Part shown: piece after piece, positions 43,066 to 54,304 of the stretch
Position numbering within the stretch: the first letter of the stretch is position 1
How the letters are laid out: every line of letters starts with the position of its first letter
Assembly (NCBI GenBank): GCA_951799405.1
Contig: OX637354.1
Location: forward strand, 3,534,001-3,598,000
Reading direction: 5' to 3'
DNA: 64,000 nucleotides
DNA from: Agapetus fuscipes
Lineage: Eukaryota; Arthropoda; Insecta; Trichoptera; Glossosomatidae
Notes under the pieces: generated by a model
What the model saw: only the letters and a program-made list of their open reading frames with translations
The model's database searches: none
Told to the model about the DNA's origin: nothing
Position numbers and translations under genes: made by a program

Positions 43066-43260
43066 CATAGTCCATAATGCCGTTTATAATCTGTGGACTA
43101 GAAATTATTTTAACGAAATCTGTTTCAACTTACTTATGAAAATGGTCCATAGTATGAAAGAGAACAAATAACGCCAGATTGCATTTCCATGTGCACAAAA
43201 AAACACGGGCGATTGTAAAAAAATCTAGAAAGGTTGCCGCGTGTGTACCTACCTACCCAC

Positions 43261-43499
43261 CAGTGGCGAAGGGTGCCATATACCTACAAGCCGATTCCCA
43301 TCGGTTTCCCGTTTAAAATGAGGCAAAAATGATAATACCTAAAGTAGACTGCATGGTTTCAATGGTGAAAAAATACGTATAGTTTCTTTGGTTTTAAATG
43401 TATTTTTTTACTTTGTGCCTATATTTTTTAACTACTTTGTTACAGCATTTAAAAAGAGAAGCCGATGGGAACCGGCTTGTATGGCACCCTTAGCGACTG
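43261..43499. mobile_element. hAT MITE, 239 bp, uninterrupted sister copy
   Basis: Same ends as 35568-41961 (CAGTGGCGAAGGGTGCCATA; right end CACCCTTAGCGACTG). Its 8-bp flanks are CTACCCAC and CTACCTAT, imperfect. It preserves the sequence across the TA where pogo entered the other copy. Confidence 0.8.
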
Positions 43500-43852
43500 C
43501 TACCTATACTATGCCCGAACCAGTCCGAACATGGGTAGGTACCTAGTAGTAACGCACGCGTTGTGATCGATAAAATTGACTAAATGTAGAGAAAAAGGCA
43601 TTATTTTAAGACATTATGGCATGTGTGTCAAAACACAAAATGGAGAAAACAAGAAGACATAGAATTTGACACGTAAAAACATGTTTCGTATGACTACACC
43701 ACCGCAACGTTTGACAGGACTGCGAGAAATTTGGTTTATAGTATCTAGATATGCATCAATGCAGAAGGTACCTAAGTTAGTTTCTGCTCCTCTATATTAT
43801 ACTAACTCAATGGTGCTAACACTGATCCAGTACCTACCTAAGCCTTCCCTCT

Positions 43853-43952
43853 AAACGGAAAATCATTTCTGACATAATTTGTGGGGCTCGAACTCCAGCC
43901 CTCTGTCATGGAACGCAAGCGTTCTACCAACTGAGCTATCGACCCGACGACA
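43853..43952 (-). mobile_element. SINE A head
   Basis: Reverse tRNA-like head (GGTCGATAGCTCAGTTGG) and the start of the body only. Confidence 0.65.
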
Positions 43953-44439
43953 ATAAAGACAAAACCCTTGGTAAGAAATGTCTTTCAATTAATGGGTTAA
44001 AAAATCTAATTGAATAAATATTTCTTTATTTGAAATTTATCAACTTTTGTTTTCCAGGCAGCCGTCAACGGGAACTGTCAAACAAAATTTGATCTTATCT
44101 TTTATTGACGTAGATACTATGCCATATTATTTTCCTTTATAGAAACACATCTAGGTATTTTGTTTTGCGGCACTTTTGTTACTAGAAGAAAACTCGCAAA
44201 CGTCATCTACTTATATATTTTATACCTACTTAGATATAGATCGATATGTTAGTAAATAGGTATGTACCTACTTATACAAGAATAGGTACAAATCATAAAT
44301 TTTATTTACATTTGATTTATACGTAAAAACTTCAATAATAATGGATTCATTAAACTCGCCCGACAATAATTAAATAGTTGTTCATAAATCCAAACAAAAC
44401 AAAACAAACATTAAAACCACACAAACAAATCCCGACTTA
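43953..44439. other. Spacer, nothing recognised
   Basis: AT-rich intergenic DNA. Confidence 0.4.
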
Positions 44440-44760
44440 CCAACACTAGCGCGTGCGTAGGCTCCGCCCCTTGTGAAACCCCTCCCCCAGGAAGCTCCGC
44501 CCACAGCGTGGCCACGCCCCCTCAGTGAGACAGACCGCCATTGGGCCGCGCGACGCCAAACCAAGTGACGGATACTCAGAGCGCCGTATGTGACAGCTGG
44601 CCGGAAAAATGCGCGAAATGTGACAACCGCAAGTGATATCAAGTGATACCAAGTGACCGATCACTCGAAACACGAGGATTAAGTGATGACGAGTGATGAG
44701 TGAACAAGGGAATGGAAAACGTGAAGTTTAGTGATGTGACAATGTGAACAAGGTGGAGAA
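44440..44760 (+). promoter_or_regulatory. GC-rich candidate promoter/5' exon of the invected-like gene
   Basis: An isolated GC-rich, repeat-free block inside AT-rich, transposon-filled DNA. It has GC-box-like CCGCCC and CCACGCCCC motifs, a GCCAT core (44538), and four CAAGTG sites, three of them in tandem at 10-bp spacing (44630, 44640, 44650). A donor-like AACAAG|GTGGAG lies near 44752. The nearest downstream coding exon is at 51745 and has an acceptor-like TTTTACAG at 51615, so a non-coding first exon here is plausible. Assignment is inference. Confidence 0.35.
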
Positions 44761-45221
44761 ATTATTTTAATTTGTAAAAAAAAATAATCTAAATAATTTT
44801 AAAATTACATTTTTAGCTACCTACGATTTGAGGCAACAATATTAATGAGATTTGCACGTTAATTGAGTTGGATTAAATGTCAAATCAAACGGCCGGGTTG
44901 CGAAAGAAATTGTAAATAAGATTTTGTTATTGGTTTCTAAGGATCCTAGTTACTTACCTACCTACATAGACGTTTGACCGCTGAGGAAATGTTGTAATTT
45001 CAAAATGAAGTGCTTTGATTCAAATGAAGTCCTACAAGTTTAAATGCAGAAATTTATAGGTTATGGTACCTAAATACATTTTTTTTTTTAGTTTTTGTTA
45101 ATCAGGATTGTAGATAATAAATACAGATCAATTCAAATGATGAGGTAGGTACCTATCTGTCAAAATAAATAGGCTACCTGCTGCGGATCTGCCTACATAT
45201 AAAAGAGATTTCTTGTTGTCA

Positions 45222-45472
45222 GTTCCTTGACTTATAGGTTGGTATGAGGCTGACCACCCATACTGTAAAAAATGGTTCACTTTGCCAATGTCACCCCTGT
45301 TTCAGGGAATGTCGGCAAGAGTTGCAGGGCTTATGTTCATTTGAGGTTTGGATTTTATTTGTAAGTACACAATCAGCATTTGTAAGCGCGAACTACACGT
45401 GTTTGCTTGTGGGCATACCTACATCTGAGAGCTTTGAATAAATATATCCTTGCAACTTAGATTATAGATTAT
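45222..45472 (+). repeat. RTE-A 3' tail copy
   Basis: TTCCTTGACTTATAGGTTGG to TTAGATTATAGATTATTG. Confidence 0.8.
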
Positions 45473-45679
45473 TGTAGTACGTACAAAAAAATTAGACACT
45501 AAAAAAATCAAAAGTCAAATGATTAGGTATTGCTTAAGTTAGAGACCGATTTTTTGTATTAATAGGAGAAGCATTGCCATTTCCTAACTAGCATTTAGGT
45601 AGGTAGGTAGATACCTAGTGTATAATTGCAATAATATTAAAGGCACATAGTTGTTGCCGTACCTACCTACCTAGGCTAT

Positions 45680-45900
45680 CTAAATCTAAATCTAAGCTGC
45701 AAAGATATGTATATATCATTTGAGATTCATATTAAATGCATTCCCACAAGCAGACATGCATAATTTCGCGCTTACACATGCCGCATGTGGACCTACAATT
45801 TAAAAAATCCCAATCTCAAATGAACATAAGCCCTGCAACTCTTGCCGACCTTCCCTGAAACAGGGGTGACATTGGCAAAGTGAACCATTTTTTACAGTAG
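45680..45900 (-). repeat. RTE-A 3' tail copy, truncated upstream
   Basis: ATCTAAATCTAAGCTGCAAAG to CATTTTTTACAGTAGG. Confidence 0.7.
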
Positions 45901-45956
45901 GTAGGTATCTATGGGGATTCTAAATTTCAGGACACCGTGATCACCGTCCGTGACAC

Positions 45957-46300
45957 CGTCCGGTCGATAGCTCAGTTGGTAGAGTGCTCGCATTCTACCC
46001 CGTGAGCTCGGGTTCGAATCCCACCGAGGAGGATGTCAGAAATGATTTCCCGTTTCGGTGTTTATTTCAAACCCCAAAATAAAATACCGGCAAGGTTTAC
46101 TCAGCCTTCACAAGAAATGAGTACCAGCACTCTCGGGAGCTGGGAAACCTCCACTTCAACTGAAGTGGTTGGCGTAAGGCCGGCCCCCTTACCTGTAAAA
46201 ATAAATAGGTTCAACTCGCCACATGCGACCCCTTCGGGGATAACGCGGCAAGAAGTTACACTATATGTGTAGCTTAGTTGCGTTTTTTTTTTTTTTTTGC
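45957..46300 (+). mobile_element. SINE A, full length
   Basis: Best-preserved copy: GTCCGGTCGATAGCTCAGTT head, B-box GGGTTCGAATCCC, body with CTCGGGAGCTGGGAAACC, end GTTGCG plus a long T run. Confidence 0.85.
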
Positions 46301-46529
46301 GTTGCGTGAAACTCAAAGTAGGTAGGTACCTAGGTACCTACCTACCTACATACTAAAATTATTATGTGAAATTTAGTAGTAAGTAGGTACTATTTTCCTA
46401 CATTAAAATCTGCTTTTCCGGAAAACTGAAAAATCCCATATCTACTAGATATCTATTGTTGCCTATCCACGGCTGAAATGCTGTGCACATCCCTGTTAAA
46501 GAGGTAGCGTTAGATGCAGACCAGTCATT

Positions 46530-46655
46530 TCATTTACCTAATCACCAACAAGTGTCATAGACCCCTACATGCCTACAACACTACAACAAATGTCATAGAC
46601 CTCTGAGTCTCTGAAGTCTACAAAGTCTCCCGCACAGGATTCCTTAAAATAATAC
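46530..46655 (+). repeat. CR1-like tail fragments
   Basis: Two short CAACAAGTGTCATAGACC-like units and a CCGCACAGGATTCCTTAAAA end. Confidence 0.45.
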
Positions 46656-46699
46656 TCTAGCTAGGCTGCCATAGTTTCGTCAATGTTAAAAAAAATACA

Positions 46700-46822
46700 A
46701 ATTCAGGGTTATTCACTACACGCTTGATCCGTAGCTGGTTCATAGACCATCATTTTTTTGTATAGAAAATTCACTTTAGGTGGCGGCTGAGCCATGGCTT
46801 TGCTGTGTGTGTGAATAGCACG
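46700..46822. mobile_element. MITE-F
   Basis: AGGGTTATTCACTACACG at the left and GTGTGTGAATAGCAC at the right form an imperfect inverted repeat. A related copy is at 50985-51105. Confidence 0.45.
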
Positions 46823-46825
46823 GAT

Positions 46826-46985
46826 TGATCCCCCACTTCAACTGAAAGTGGTTGGTGTGTGGCCGGCCCCCTTACCTGTAGAAATAAATAGGTCCCGAAG
46901 CGCCACATGTGACTCCTTCGGGGAAACGCAGGCAAGAAGTTACACTATATGTGTAGCTTAGTTGCGTTTGCGTTTTTGCGACTCT
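46826..46985 (+). mobile_element. SINE A 3' half
   Basis: CCACTTCAACTGAAAGTGG to GTGTAGCTTAGTTGCGTTTG. Confidence 0.65.
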
Positions 46986-47089
46986 TTAAAAATGCCTATA
47001 GGTAGGTATAGGTACTACCTATGTTAACAAGATCAGCTTCAGATATTAATAAAAATAATAATGGTACCTAGGTAGGTAGATACTAGAAT

Positions 47090-47345
47090 GATTTACTTGG
47101 TGAGCGCTGTTTTTGTGTGAATAACACCTCAAGAGCTTCTCTGCGAGCTTGCTTGTCGCTGTAGAAAGCGTCAATTCTCAAGCGAGACCCATTTGCTGTA
47201 AGGCTGGATAGACCTTTGTTGACCGGTCATCGGGTATTTTTTTTTAAATATGAATGTCATATTTTTTGTGCTCCGCTCGGATTGGAACCCGTGACCTTCC
47301 ATTTATGAGTTTGAAGTGCTAACCACTAGACTACGGACCGGTAGG
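47090..47345 (-). mobile_element. SINE B, L2-tailed
   Basis: Reverse SINE B with head at 47270-47342 (CTAGACTACGGACCGG) and 3' end ATGATTTACTTGGTGAGCGC. Confidence 0.7.
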
Positions 47346-47424
47346 TACTTAAGTTTAAATTGCATTAGGTTCTCATTTCAGTTCAAAACCGCTTAACTAA
47401 TTTTGAAACAACACGCTGTGATAT

Positions 47425-48080
47425 ATTAATCTATAATCTAAGTTGCAAAGATATATTACATTTAAGATTCATATTGAATGCATTCCCACTAGCAGACGCG
47501 TATAAGTTCGCGCTTACACACGACACCAAACCGTAAAAAATTGTTCACTTTGCCAATGTCACCCCTGTTTCAGGAAAACTCGGCAAAAAATGCAAGGCTT
47601 ATGTTCATTTGAGGTTCGGATTTTATTTGTAAGTACACATACAGCACTTGTAAGCCTGAACTTACACGTGTTTGTTTGTGGGCATGCATTTGATATGAGC
47701 ATTAAATGTTAATATATTGTAGTGTTTTTGGTTCGAAATAGTCTACTCTTCAAATCAAAGGCAACTATCTCACTGAATTAGTGCACTCAATTTTGCTCCT
47801 TATATACCTACTGTAGTGACAGAACTCTCTAGGAGCTAATTTTGCCAGTAGGTACACTCGCGAACATTCTACCAAGTTCAAGAGTACACCTACAAAAGGA
47901 TCATTTAATTTCTAGATTTCTTAGGTCTATAATTATTGCTACCTACGGTGTACACCTATATTTATCTACTTTTGACATAATACTATAATAACTATCATTA
48001 CCTACGATGTACCTACACCTATATTAATCTACTATTTACATACCTAACAAAATCTTTGCAACATAGATTATGGATTATAC
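47425..48080. repeat. Two RTE-A tail pieces, one split by an unidentified insert
   Basis: 47425-47520 is a minus-strand tail start. 47525-47715 and 48052-48080 are the two halves of a plus-strand tail interrupted by 336 bp (47716-48051) of unrecognised sequence. Confidence 0.55.
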
Positions 48081-48499
48081 GTATAGATTTGCCCATACCC
48101 TATGCACGCGCCTGCAACTAACATCTTGCATACCTATTTGTTACAATAAATTTGTTGAAATGTTGTACCTAATTCTCATGTAACTAATTTCAATATGAAC
48201 TAGCTATGATATCAAACGAATGCTAATCGATTTCATTATGGATTCCTTTGAAATGCTAGCTTCATTATGCGATTAGCGCTTGCAGACTTCACACGTTCCA
48301 AATTTGAATAAATCAATCGCCGCGTTCGATATTTAAAAACCGGATATGCGGCTCACATCATTAACGTACATAATTATGTAATTAGAATTTTAATTACTTT
48401 AAAATACACCCACAGAAAAATAGCAATTAATTGAGTAATAAACCAGCAAAGTATGGTTTGTTTCATTTGCAGTTTGATTAACTAAAGGTTTCATTGACT
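48081..48499. other. Spacer with a MITE-D end, otherwise nothing recognised
   Basis: 48085-48115 matches one MITE-D end (CCCATACCCTATGCACGCGC). The rest is unassigned. Confidence 0.4.
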
Positions 48500-48985
48500 T
48501 TTAGGTTGGTATGAGGCTGACTACCCATACTGTACAAAAATAGTTCACTTTGCCAATGTCACCCCTGTTTCGGGAAGGTCGGAAAAAGTTGCGGAGCTTA
48601 TGTTCGTTTCAGATTGAGCTTTAATGTTGCAAGTTCACATGCGGCATATCACACGCTTAATAATAAAGAGAAATAACTCAAAATATAAGAATGTTTGGAA
48701 ATCACGTATGAAGTTCAGACAACCAGTACAACTTGTATGGGATGAAAAAGGTTTCCGATGTTTTATCTCGGTCATATTCGTTCAAATTGAACGGCTGTCG
48801 CATTCTACCTATTCTTCTCGCATTGTTCTTGCGTTTTATTACAACATCTCGATTTTCCCAATTTTTGAGTTATTGCTCTTTATTATTAAACGTGCGATAT
48901 GTAGCGCGAACTTATCGGTAGGTACCTACGCGTCTGCTTATGGGAATGCATTTAATATGAATCTCTAATGTAATATATATTTGCA
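48500..48985 (+). repeat. RTE-A 3' tail split by a TA-flanked MITE
   Basis: 48500-48648 and 48898-48985 are one tail copy, interrupted at a TA. Confidence 0.7.
48649..48897. mobile_element. TA-flanked MITE, 249 bp, nested in RTE-A tail
   Basis: Sister of 17323-17571, in the opposite orientation, flanked by TA (48647-48648, 48898-48899). Confidence 0.75.
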
Positions 48986-49538
48986 ACTTAGATTATATAT
49001 TAAACGTAATGCAATGAACACATTAGACTTTTTATTATAATAAAGTAGTAAACTTAAAAGTGAATAAATTTAAAAGGAACACTTGATGTAGGTATTTGAC
49101 TTTTGTAGGAACCAATCACTTCATTAAAAAGGTTCTTTATTTGATATTTAATTACTGTTCCTTTTGCTGTTTCTCTTATCTTGAAAGGTGGCATGTTTTG
49201 TCCCCCGTCTACATGTCGCTCTGCAACATCAATATCTTCTAAACATGAAACAAAACAAAATGAAACAAAACGAGACTAAAGTGAAATAATGATTTCGAGG
49301 CATAGAAGCTTACAGCGGACTCCGATAGATGGCACTGCCCTGACGTGAAAACCACTGAACCATAGAGAGAAAGATCTTAGATTACACTGGTAGCTATTCA
49401 ATATTACTAGGGTTTTTTTTACAGGTGTTCGATTGTTATCCAGTATTCGGCCTATGTTTTGTTATCCCAAGTATTTTATAACTCACGAAAAATAGAAGTA
49501 GGTAAATGGTTTCGGTACCTTAAAAGTTAAACTTGGGT
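48986..49538. other. Spacer, nothing recognised
   Basis: AT-rich intergenic DNA. Confidence 0.4.
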
Positions 49539-49755
49539 TTCTCAAATAAATTCACATTTTGTAGGTACAATTTCTACTTTTACTTAAAAGTATGAAAATC
49601 CTGTAGTTTAGAAGTTTTTCATGAGCACTTCCTTATAATTAGTTCACTTACCTAATATGAGAAGTTGCACACAATAATATGTTTTATCTACGATTTCTCA
49701 AATCAGTGAATCAGCACTTATTCACTTTTACCTTTAAAAGGCGACGATTTCTGAA
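49539..49755 (+). mobile_element. MITE-G
   Basis: Shares CTGTAGTTTAGAAGTTTTTC and CTCAAATCAGTGAATCAGCA with 58508-59035 and 62148-62400. Confidence 0.5.
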
Positions 49756-49764
49756 ATAGCAAAC

Positions 49765-49910
49765 GAATGGGATAAAATTATTCAGAGTCATAACAAAAGC
49801 AGACAATGCATGAAATACATTATGACTCTGAATGAAATGAAAGAAGTGTGGAAGGACCGAAAAAAATGGCGGTTGATTTGAAATGCTGGCGGCTGGGGTG
49901 ATTATTTTTT
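49765..49910 (+). mobile_element. RTE-A ORF C-terminal fragment
   Basis: WDKIIQSHNKSRQCMKYIMT, then LNEMKEVWKDRKKWRLI-like end, followed by an AT-rich 3' part. Confidence 0.65.
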
Positions 49911-50079
49911 TTTCAATTTAATTAATCTGGTTCAATTTTAAGTAAGTATTTTCATTTTTTGACTTTCCGAATTTTTTATGTTTCTTGACCAAGAAGTCGA
50001 TATGAGGCTGACCCCCTGTGCAGTAAAAAAATGTTTCATGCTTGCCATATACCTACTTACTTACAAAGCGAATGTAAAA

Positions 50080-50360
50080 TAAGGATCTAATCTAATCTAA
50101 GTTGCACAGGTATGTAACATTACGGATTCATATTATATGTATTCTCACAAGCAGACACGTAGGTACCTAGGTATAATTTTACGATTGCACATGCCACATG
50201 TGAACCTACGATACTAAAACCCAAAGCTGAAATGAACATACAAACTGCAACTCTTGTCTGGCTGACCTTCCCTGAAATAGGGGTGACACTGGCAAAGTGT
50301 CAAAAAAACAGTTTTTTACAGCATGGGTGGTCAGCCGCATGCCAAATTAAGGAACATATT
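50080..50360 (-). repeat. RTE-A 3' tail copy with GTAG expansion
   Basis: ATCTAATCTAATCTAAGTTGC to the GGTGGTCAGCCGCATG region, with an AGGTACCTAGGTA insertion after ACACGT. Confidence 0.7.
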
Positions 50361-50424
50361 TCACAAATAATATCTAATCAATATAAATAGATATCAAAAC
50401 AATTACAAATACCAAACTCCAATT

Positions 50425-50735
50425 TTGACCGGTCCGTAGCTCAGTGGTAACACTGCGGACTCTGAATGGGAAGGTTCGAAAAAAATACCATTTATATTTT
50501 AAAATTTGCTCTTCGCTGGGTTGAAAAATTCATAAACCTTTACCAATGACCGGTCACCAAAAGATCCATCCAGCCTTAGTACAGCAACTGGGTCTTGCTT
50601 GAGTACCTATTGGCGCTTTGTAGCGACGACCAAGCTCGTACACCTCTGCGGCACTACAACAAGTGTCATAGACCCCACAGAGTCTCTAGAACATAGGGAG
50701 TCTCCCGCACAGGATTTCTTCAATAATAATAGTAT
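50425..50735 (+). mobile_element. SINE B with CR1-type tail
   Basis: Head GACCGGTCCGTAGCTCAGTG, body, then from 50640 CACCTCTGCGGCACTACAAC to GCACAGGATTTCTTCAATAA. Confidence 0.75.
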
Positions 50736-50744
50736 AAAAACTTA

Positions 50745-50885
50745 GCCTAGGAAATGTATTAAAAAGGTGATAGATATGAATGAATTGAACGAGGTATGCA
50801 AGGATTGGGAAAAAATTGAGGCAAATCTGTAGAGGCTCTTGTCACCCCTAGCAGAATGGCGACAGAGTTACAGTTACAGTAACTA
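50745..50885 (+). mobile_element. RTE-B LINE 3' fragment
   Basis: MKKVIDMNELNEVCKD-like reading followed by a GAGTTACAGTTACAGT tail. Confidence 0.65.
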
Positions 50886-50984
50886 CGCAACCACGCTTCC
50901 GTGTCTAATGCAATCGAGATGAAAATTTAAAAAGTCGATTTCATGTTGATGACAATGCATTTTAGTAGTAGATAGACTTAGCGT

Positions 50985-51105
50985 CAAACGGTGTTATTCC
51001 CACACAGCAAATCCATGGCTCAAGCACAATCTAACGTGAATTTTCCGTATGAAAAAAAGATCATCAGCTACGGATTGAACGTGTTGTGAATAGCCCTGTA
51101 TGAGA
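50985..51105. mobile_element. MITE-F copy
   Basis: GTGTTATTCCCACACAGCAA at the left and CGTGTTGTGAATAGCCCTG at the right. Confidence 0.45.
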
Positions 51106-51138
51106 GTGGGTTTTTCATTTCATATAGGCACTTAGGTC

Positions 51139-51575
51139 ACCGGTCGATAGCTCAGTCGGTAGAGTGCTTGCATTCCATGCTGAGAGCTTGGGTTCGAATC
51201 CCAACGAGGGTGTCAGAAATATTTTCCCGTTTCGGTGTTTATTTAAAAAAACAAAATAAAATACCGGCAAAGCTTACTCAGCCTTCACAAGAAATGAGTA
51301 CAATGAGTTAATGTTTTCCAAGAAGCAAGCGAAGGATGGGCGCCCTTGAGGTGGTTGGAGCCACTAAACGGCGCCCAAAAGAGAGAAAAAAATATAACCA
51401 ACTATATTATAAGCTTCCTGGGAGCTGGGAAAGCCCCACTTCAACTGAAGTGGTTGGCGTAAGGCAGGCCCCCTTACCTGAAAAAATAAATAGGTAGGCA
51501 CTCGCCACATGCGAAATCCTTCGGGGATAACGCGGAAAGAAGTTTCACTATTTGTTTAGCTTAGTTGCGTTGCCA
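51139..51575 (+). mobile_element. SINE A split by an L2-type fragment
   Basis: Head and body at 51139-51303, resuming at 51414 (GCTTCCTGGGAGCTGGG) to GTTTAGCTTAGTTGCG. The insert at 51304-51412 matches the 3' end of the L2 fragment at 55265-55350 in reverse. Confidence 0.7.
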
Positions 51576-51744
51576 TTTAACAATATTTAAACATATTTTG
51601 CATTTTATTTTACAGTATTGTGATAACTTCCAAAAATATAATCAATGTGCACTGTTGTAAAAATAGACTCTTTAAACCAGTGAAGACCTGACAGTCAGTC
51701 GTGATAATGTCTTGAGGCTGTGTGTTGGTGTGTGTGTGTGTGTC

Positions 51745-53581
51745 ATGGCGGCTGTGAGCGCGGGGGTGCTGCACAGGGGGGCGCACGCCAGGGGGAGGGG
51801 CTGCCTCCCCAGGGGGCGCAGCAGCGAGGAGGAGGAGGCTCCGAAGCAAGAAGAGGCCAGCCTCAGCCCTGACAACTCCCCCGGCAGAAACATGTCTCCA
51901 GAGCTCTCTAGTGTGCTCAACAACTCTGCCTTCTCCATGCAAAACGTCCTCAAGATGAAGAGCGAACGCGACAGCCTCAGTCCAGTGAATCCAGCAGCCA
52001 ACTTAAACGTTTTCTCCACGGATAAGCTCTTGGAGAGCACGCCTTCTTACGCAGCACGAAGAGAAGACGATGAACGAGCTTCGTGTCCCAGAGAAGCAAG
52101 TCCTAGAAGTTGTGGTGGAGAAACCAAAAATAGTGGACAGCAAGAAGTTTCGCAGTATCATTGTAATGAATATGACGTGAGAAGTGTTGGTTCAGCTGGA
52201 GAAGAGGACGATAAGAGAAGTGTGGATGGTGGGGAGAGGATGGTGGATGGAAGAAGAAATGTCGATATGGATGAACAGAGTTGCTGTAGTGAGGATACAG
52301 TGCTCTCAGTGGGGAACGAAGCGCAAATGACAAACTTTGACAGTGAAAATAGAACTTGTTCAACCGCGAATTCTCAAGTGTTGTCTCCTAGGTCGTCTCC
52401 TGTTCCTTCTCCTGCTTCCACCATCCCAGGCCATATCCCTAACTTATCTTCATTCAAGCATATCCAATCGCATCTGTCTGCGATATCTCAGCTAAGTCAA
52501 AACATTCACGGAGCTCCTCACATGCTGCTGAGACCAAATCCCATAGCTCCTAATCCCCTCATGTTCCTAAACCAAAATAGATTATTGTTTCACCCTCATC
52601 ATTCTTTGCAGCCGCAAATGGGACCTTTGGACAGTCTCCATCCAAACCATCCCAGCAGTTTATCCAACTCTCCCACCAGTCTAGGAAACCAAGCCTTACC
52701 AGGACTCTCCCCGAGTGAGATATCACCCAATTCAACTATAAGCAATAACCAGCTGTCTCCACAGTCACCAGTCATAGAAGGAAAACTAAACATGATGCAG
52801 AATCTGGCTAACGCTGGGATGATGCAACCAGCTCCGAGTTTAAGGTTTTATAAACAGAATTTATACTCTGGAGGTGGTCCTAGCCCGCAAGGGATGCAAG
52901 GTCCTTACCTTATGCAGAACAAAGATGACAGATTGGATAGCAGGAAACACAATTCTAGATCTATGCACCACGAAAAGATGGGCCATCAACAGAATGTAAT
53001 GAACCCATCAGTCATGAATCAAAACTCAGTGGGGATAAACGAGCGTCTGTTTGGGAGCGCGAACCCTCTGCACGCAAACATCACCAATCACCACCTGAAC
53101 AATGATGACGACCGGCACAACCTCATCTTGAACCACAACGGACTCAAATTCAGTATTGATAACATCCTAAAAGCTGACTTCGGCAGGAGGATAACAGACC
53201 CTTTACACAAGAGAAAGTCCACCTCCAGTAAACACAAGTTCAGTGCAGCTGTTTTGAATCCCTTGTCAACAGGATCTGGTACGGTCTCATTGGGTTTGGC
53301 TGCCAAACTCTTGCAGACAAGTCCTGCAGTGACCCTCAAAGACACTGGGAAGTCCTCAGCGGCGTTCCAACCTTCCAAAGATTCTAGTAATAACAATTTG
53401 TTTGCTTCCGTGAAGCCTAGTGGTGGTGTGGGAGGGAGTGCGGAACCGAAAGGTGTGCCATCTCCTGAGAAGGCTGCTTCTGTGGATCTGTCCAAGGCGG
53501 AAGAGGAGGCCAAGAGCAAGGACGGCATGGTGTGGCCGGCCTGGGTGTACTGCACGAGATACAGCGACAGGCCGAGTTCAG
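51745..53581 (+). CDS. inv: Engrailed/invected-family homeobox protein, first coding exon
   Basis: Segment-polarity transcription factor of the engrailed family. This exon gives the 612-codon N-terminal part. The ATG at 51745 (MAAVSAGVLHRG) is the first ATG opening the long frame. Two tiny upstream ORFs precede it, one of them ATG TCT TGA at 51707. The Ser/Pro/Asn-rich protein carries an LSVG tetrapeptide (187-190), associated as I recall with invected. It also has the EH1 Groucho-binding motif LKFSIDNILKADFG (467-480) and the EH2 Exd-binding motif WPAWVYCTRYSDRPSSG (597-613). The exon ends with phase 1 at 53581 (G|GTTAGT), the conserved intron position after EH2. The homeodomain (EH4) is not in the window. 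The N-terminal region is longer than I recall for other moth invected proteins. Engrailed itself is the alternative. The 5' UTR probably starts at the acceptor at 51615. Confidence 0.85.
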
Positions 53582-53619
53582 GTTAGTGGCCAAATCAATT
53601 CCAACTTTACATATTATAT

Positions 53620-53945
53620 TATTATATTAACACAAAACTTATATAGTGCCTTTTATGACAGTGTGTCATTGCAAAGGCGTTTGTCTTTATGATTGGACGA
53701 AGAGGTGAGTCTTGAGACCTCTTTTAAAAAGTCTCTCCAAATCCAGTTCCCTCAGTGCGGCGGGAATAGCATTCCAAGTCATTGGAGCGGCCGCCTTGAA
53801 TGCCCTGTCTCCAAAAACAGTGCGGGGCCTTCTTGCAGGGATGTCCAATAATATAATCAGGAGCGCTATTTCAGTTTATGTTTGTTACCTTTTCCTTGTA
53901 TGGCTGGTCGCGTATTGCACCCACCGCGTGACCATGCTGGAATAA
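53620..53945 (-). mobile_element. L2-like LINE 3' end
   Basis: The minus strand reads VFGDRAFKAAAPMTWNAIPA, then LERLFKRGLKTHLF, with a TATATAGTGCCTTTT 3' UTR typical of L2 ends. It begins about 40 bp into the invected intron. Confidence 0.75.
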
Positions 53946-54304
53946 AAATATATTATTATTATTCTGCTGAATTCCTTACACTATGGATATCAATCCAAGT
54001 CGGAGCCTGCTAGCGCTTGCGAAAGAACTCCATAGATAAAAAAAATCACAGTACATATTATTTTTGGACACGAATCGCTATCTCGTCGCCGTCCGTCGTC
54101 CGTCGTAAGGAATTTAGCAGAAATTTAGCAGAAATTTTTAAAAAAAGAAAGCTTCAGGATCGGTCAAAATGTGGCTTTAATTTTTTTTTAATTATGCCAC
54201 TAAACATAATATGATAGAAATAGCGTTTAAATTGAAAAATGTGGATTTTCTGTCTTAGAAAGTGAGAAGATGTGGCAATTAATTTAAAAAATATTAAAAT
54301 TAAC
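53946..54304. other. Intron sequence, nothing recognised
   Basis: AT-rich, invected intron 1. Confidence 0.4.

Noticed and set aside
44382..44673. Two open frames of 75-86 codons on the minus strand in the GC-rich block
   Set aside because: No family resemblance. The open frames follow from GC-rich composition, and a regulatory reading fits better.
45957..46040. tRNA gene-like sequence with A and B boxes
   Set aside because: It is the head of SINE A. It occurs many times with the same body and lacks a clean cloverleaf. The same holds for the SINE B and C heads.
51712..51744. Upstream extension of the invected frame by 11 codons
   Set aside because: It opens with TTG and encodes a Cys/Val run from a GT microsatellite. 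The ATG at 51745 gives a natural start.
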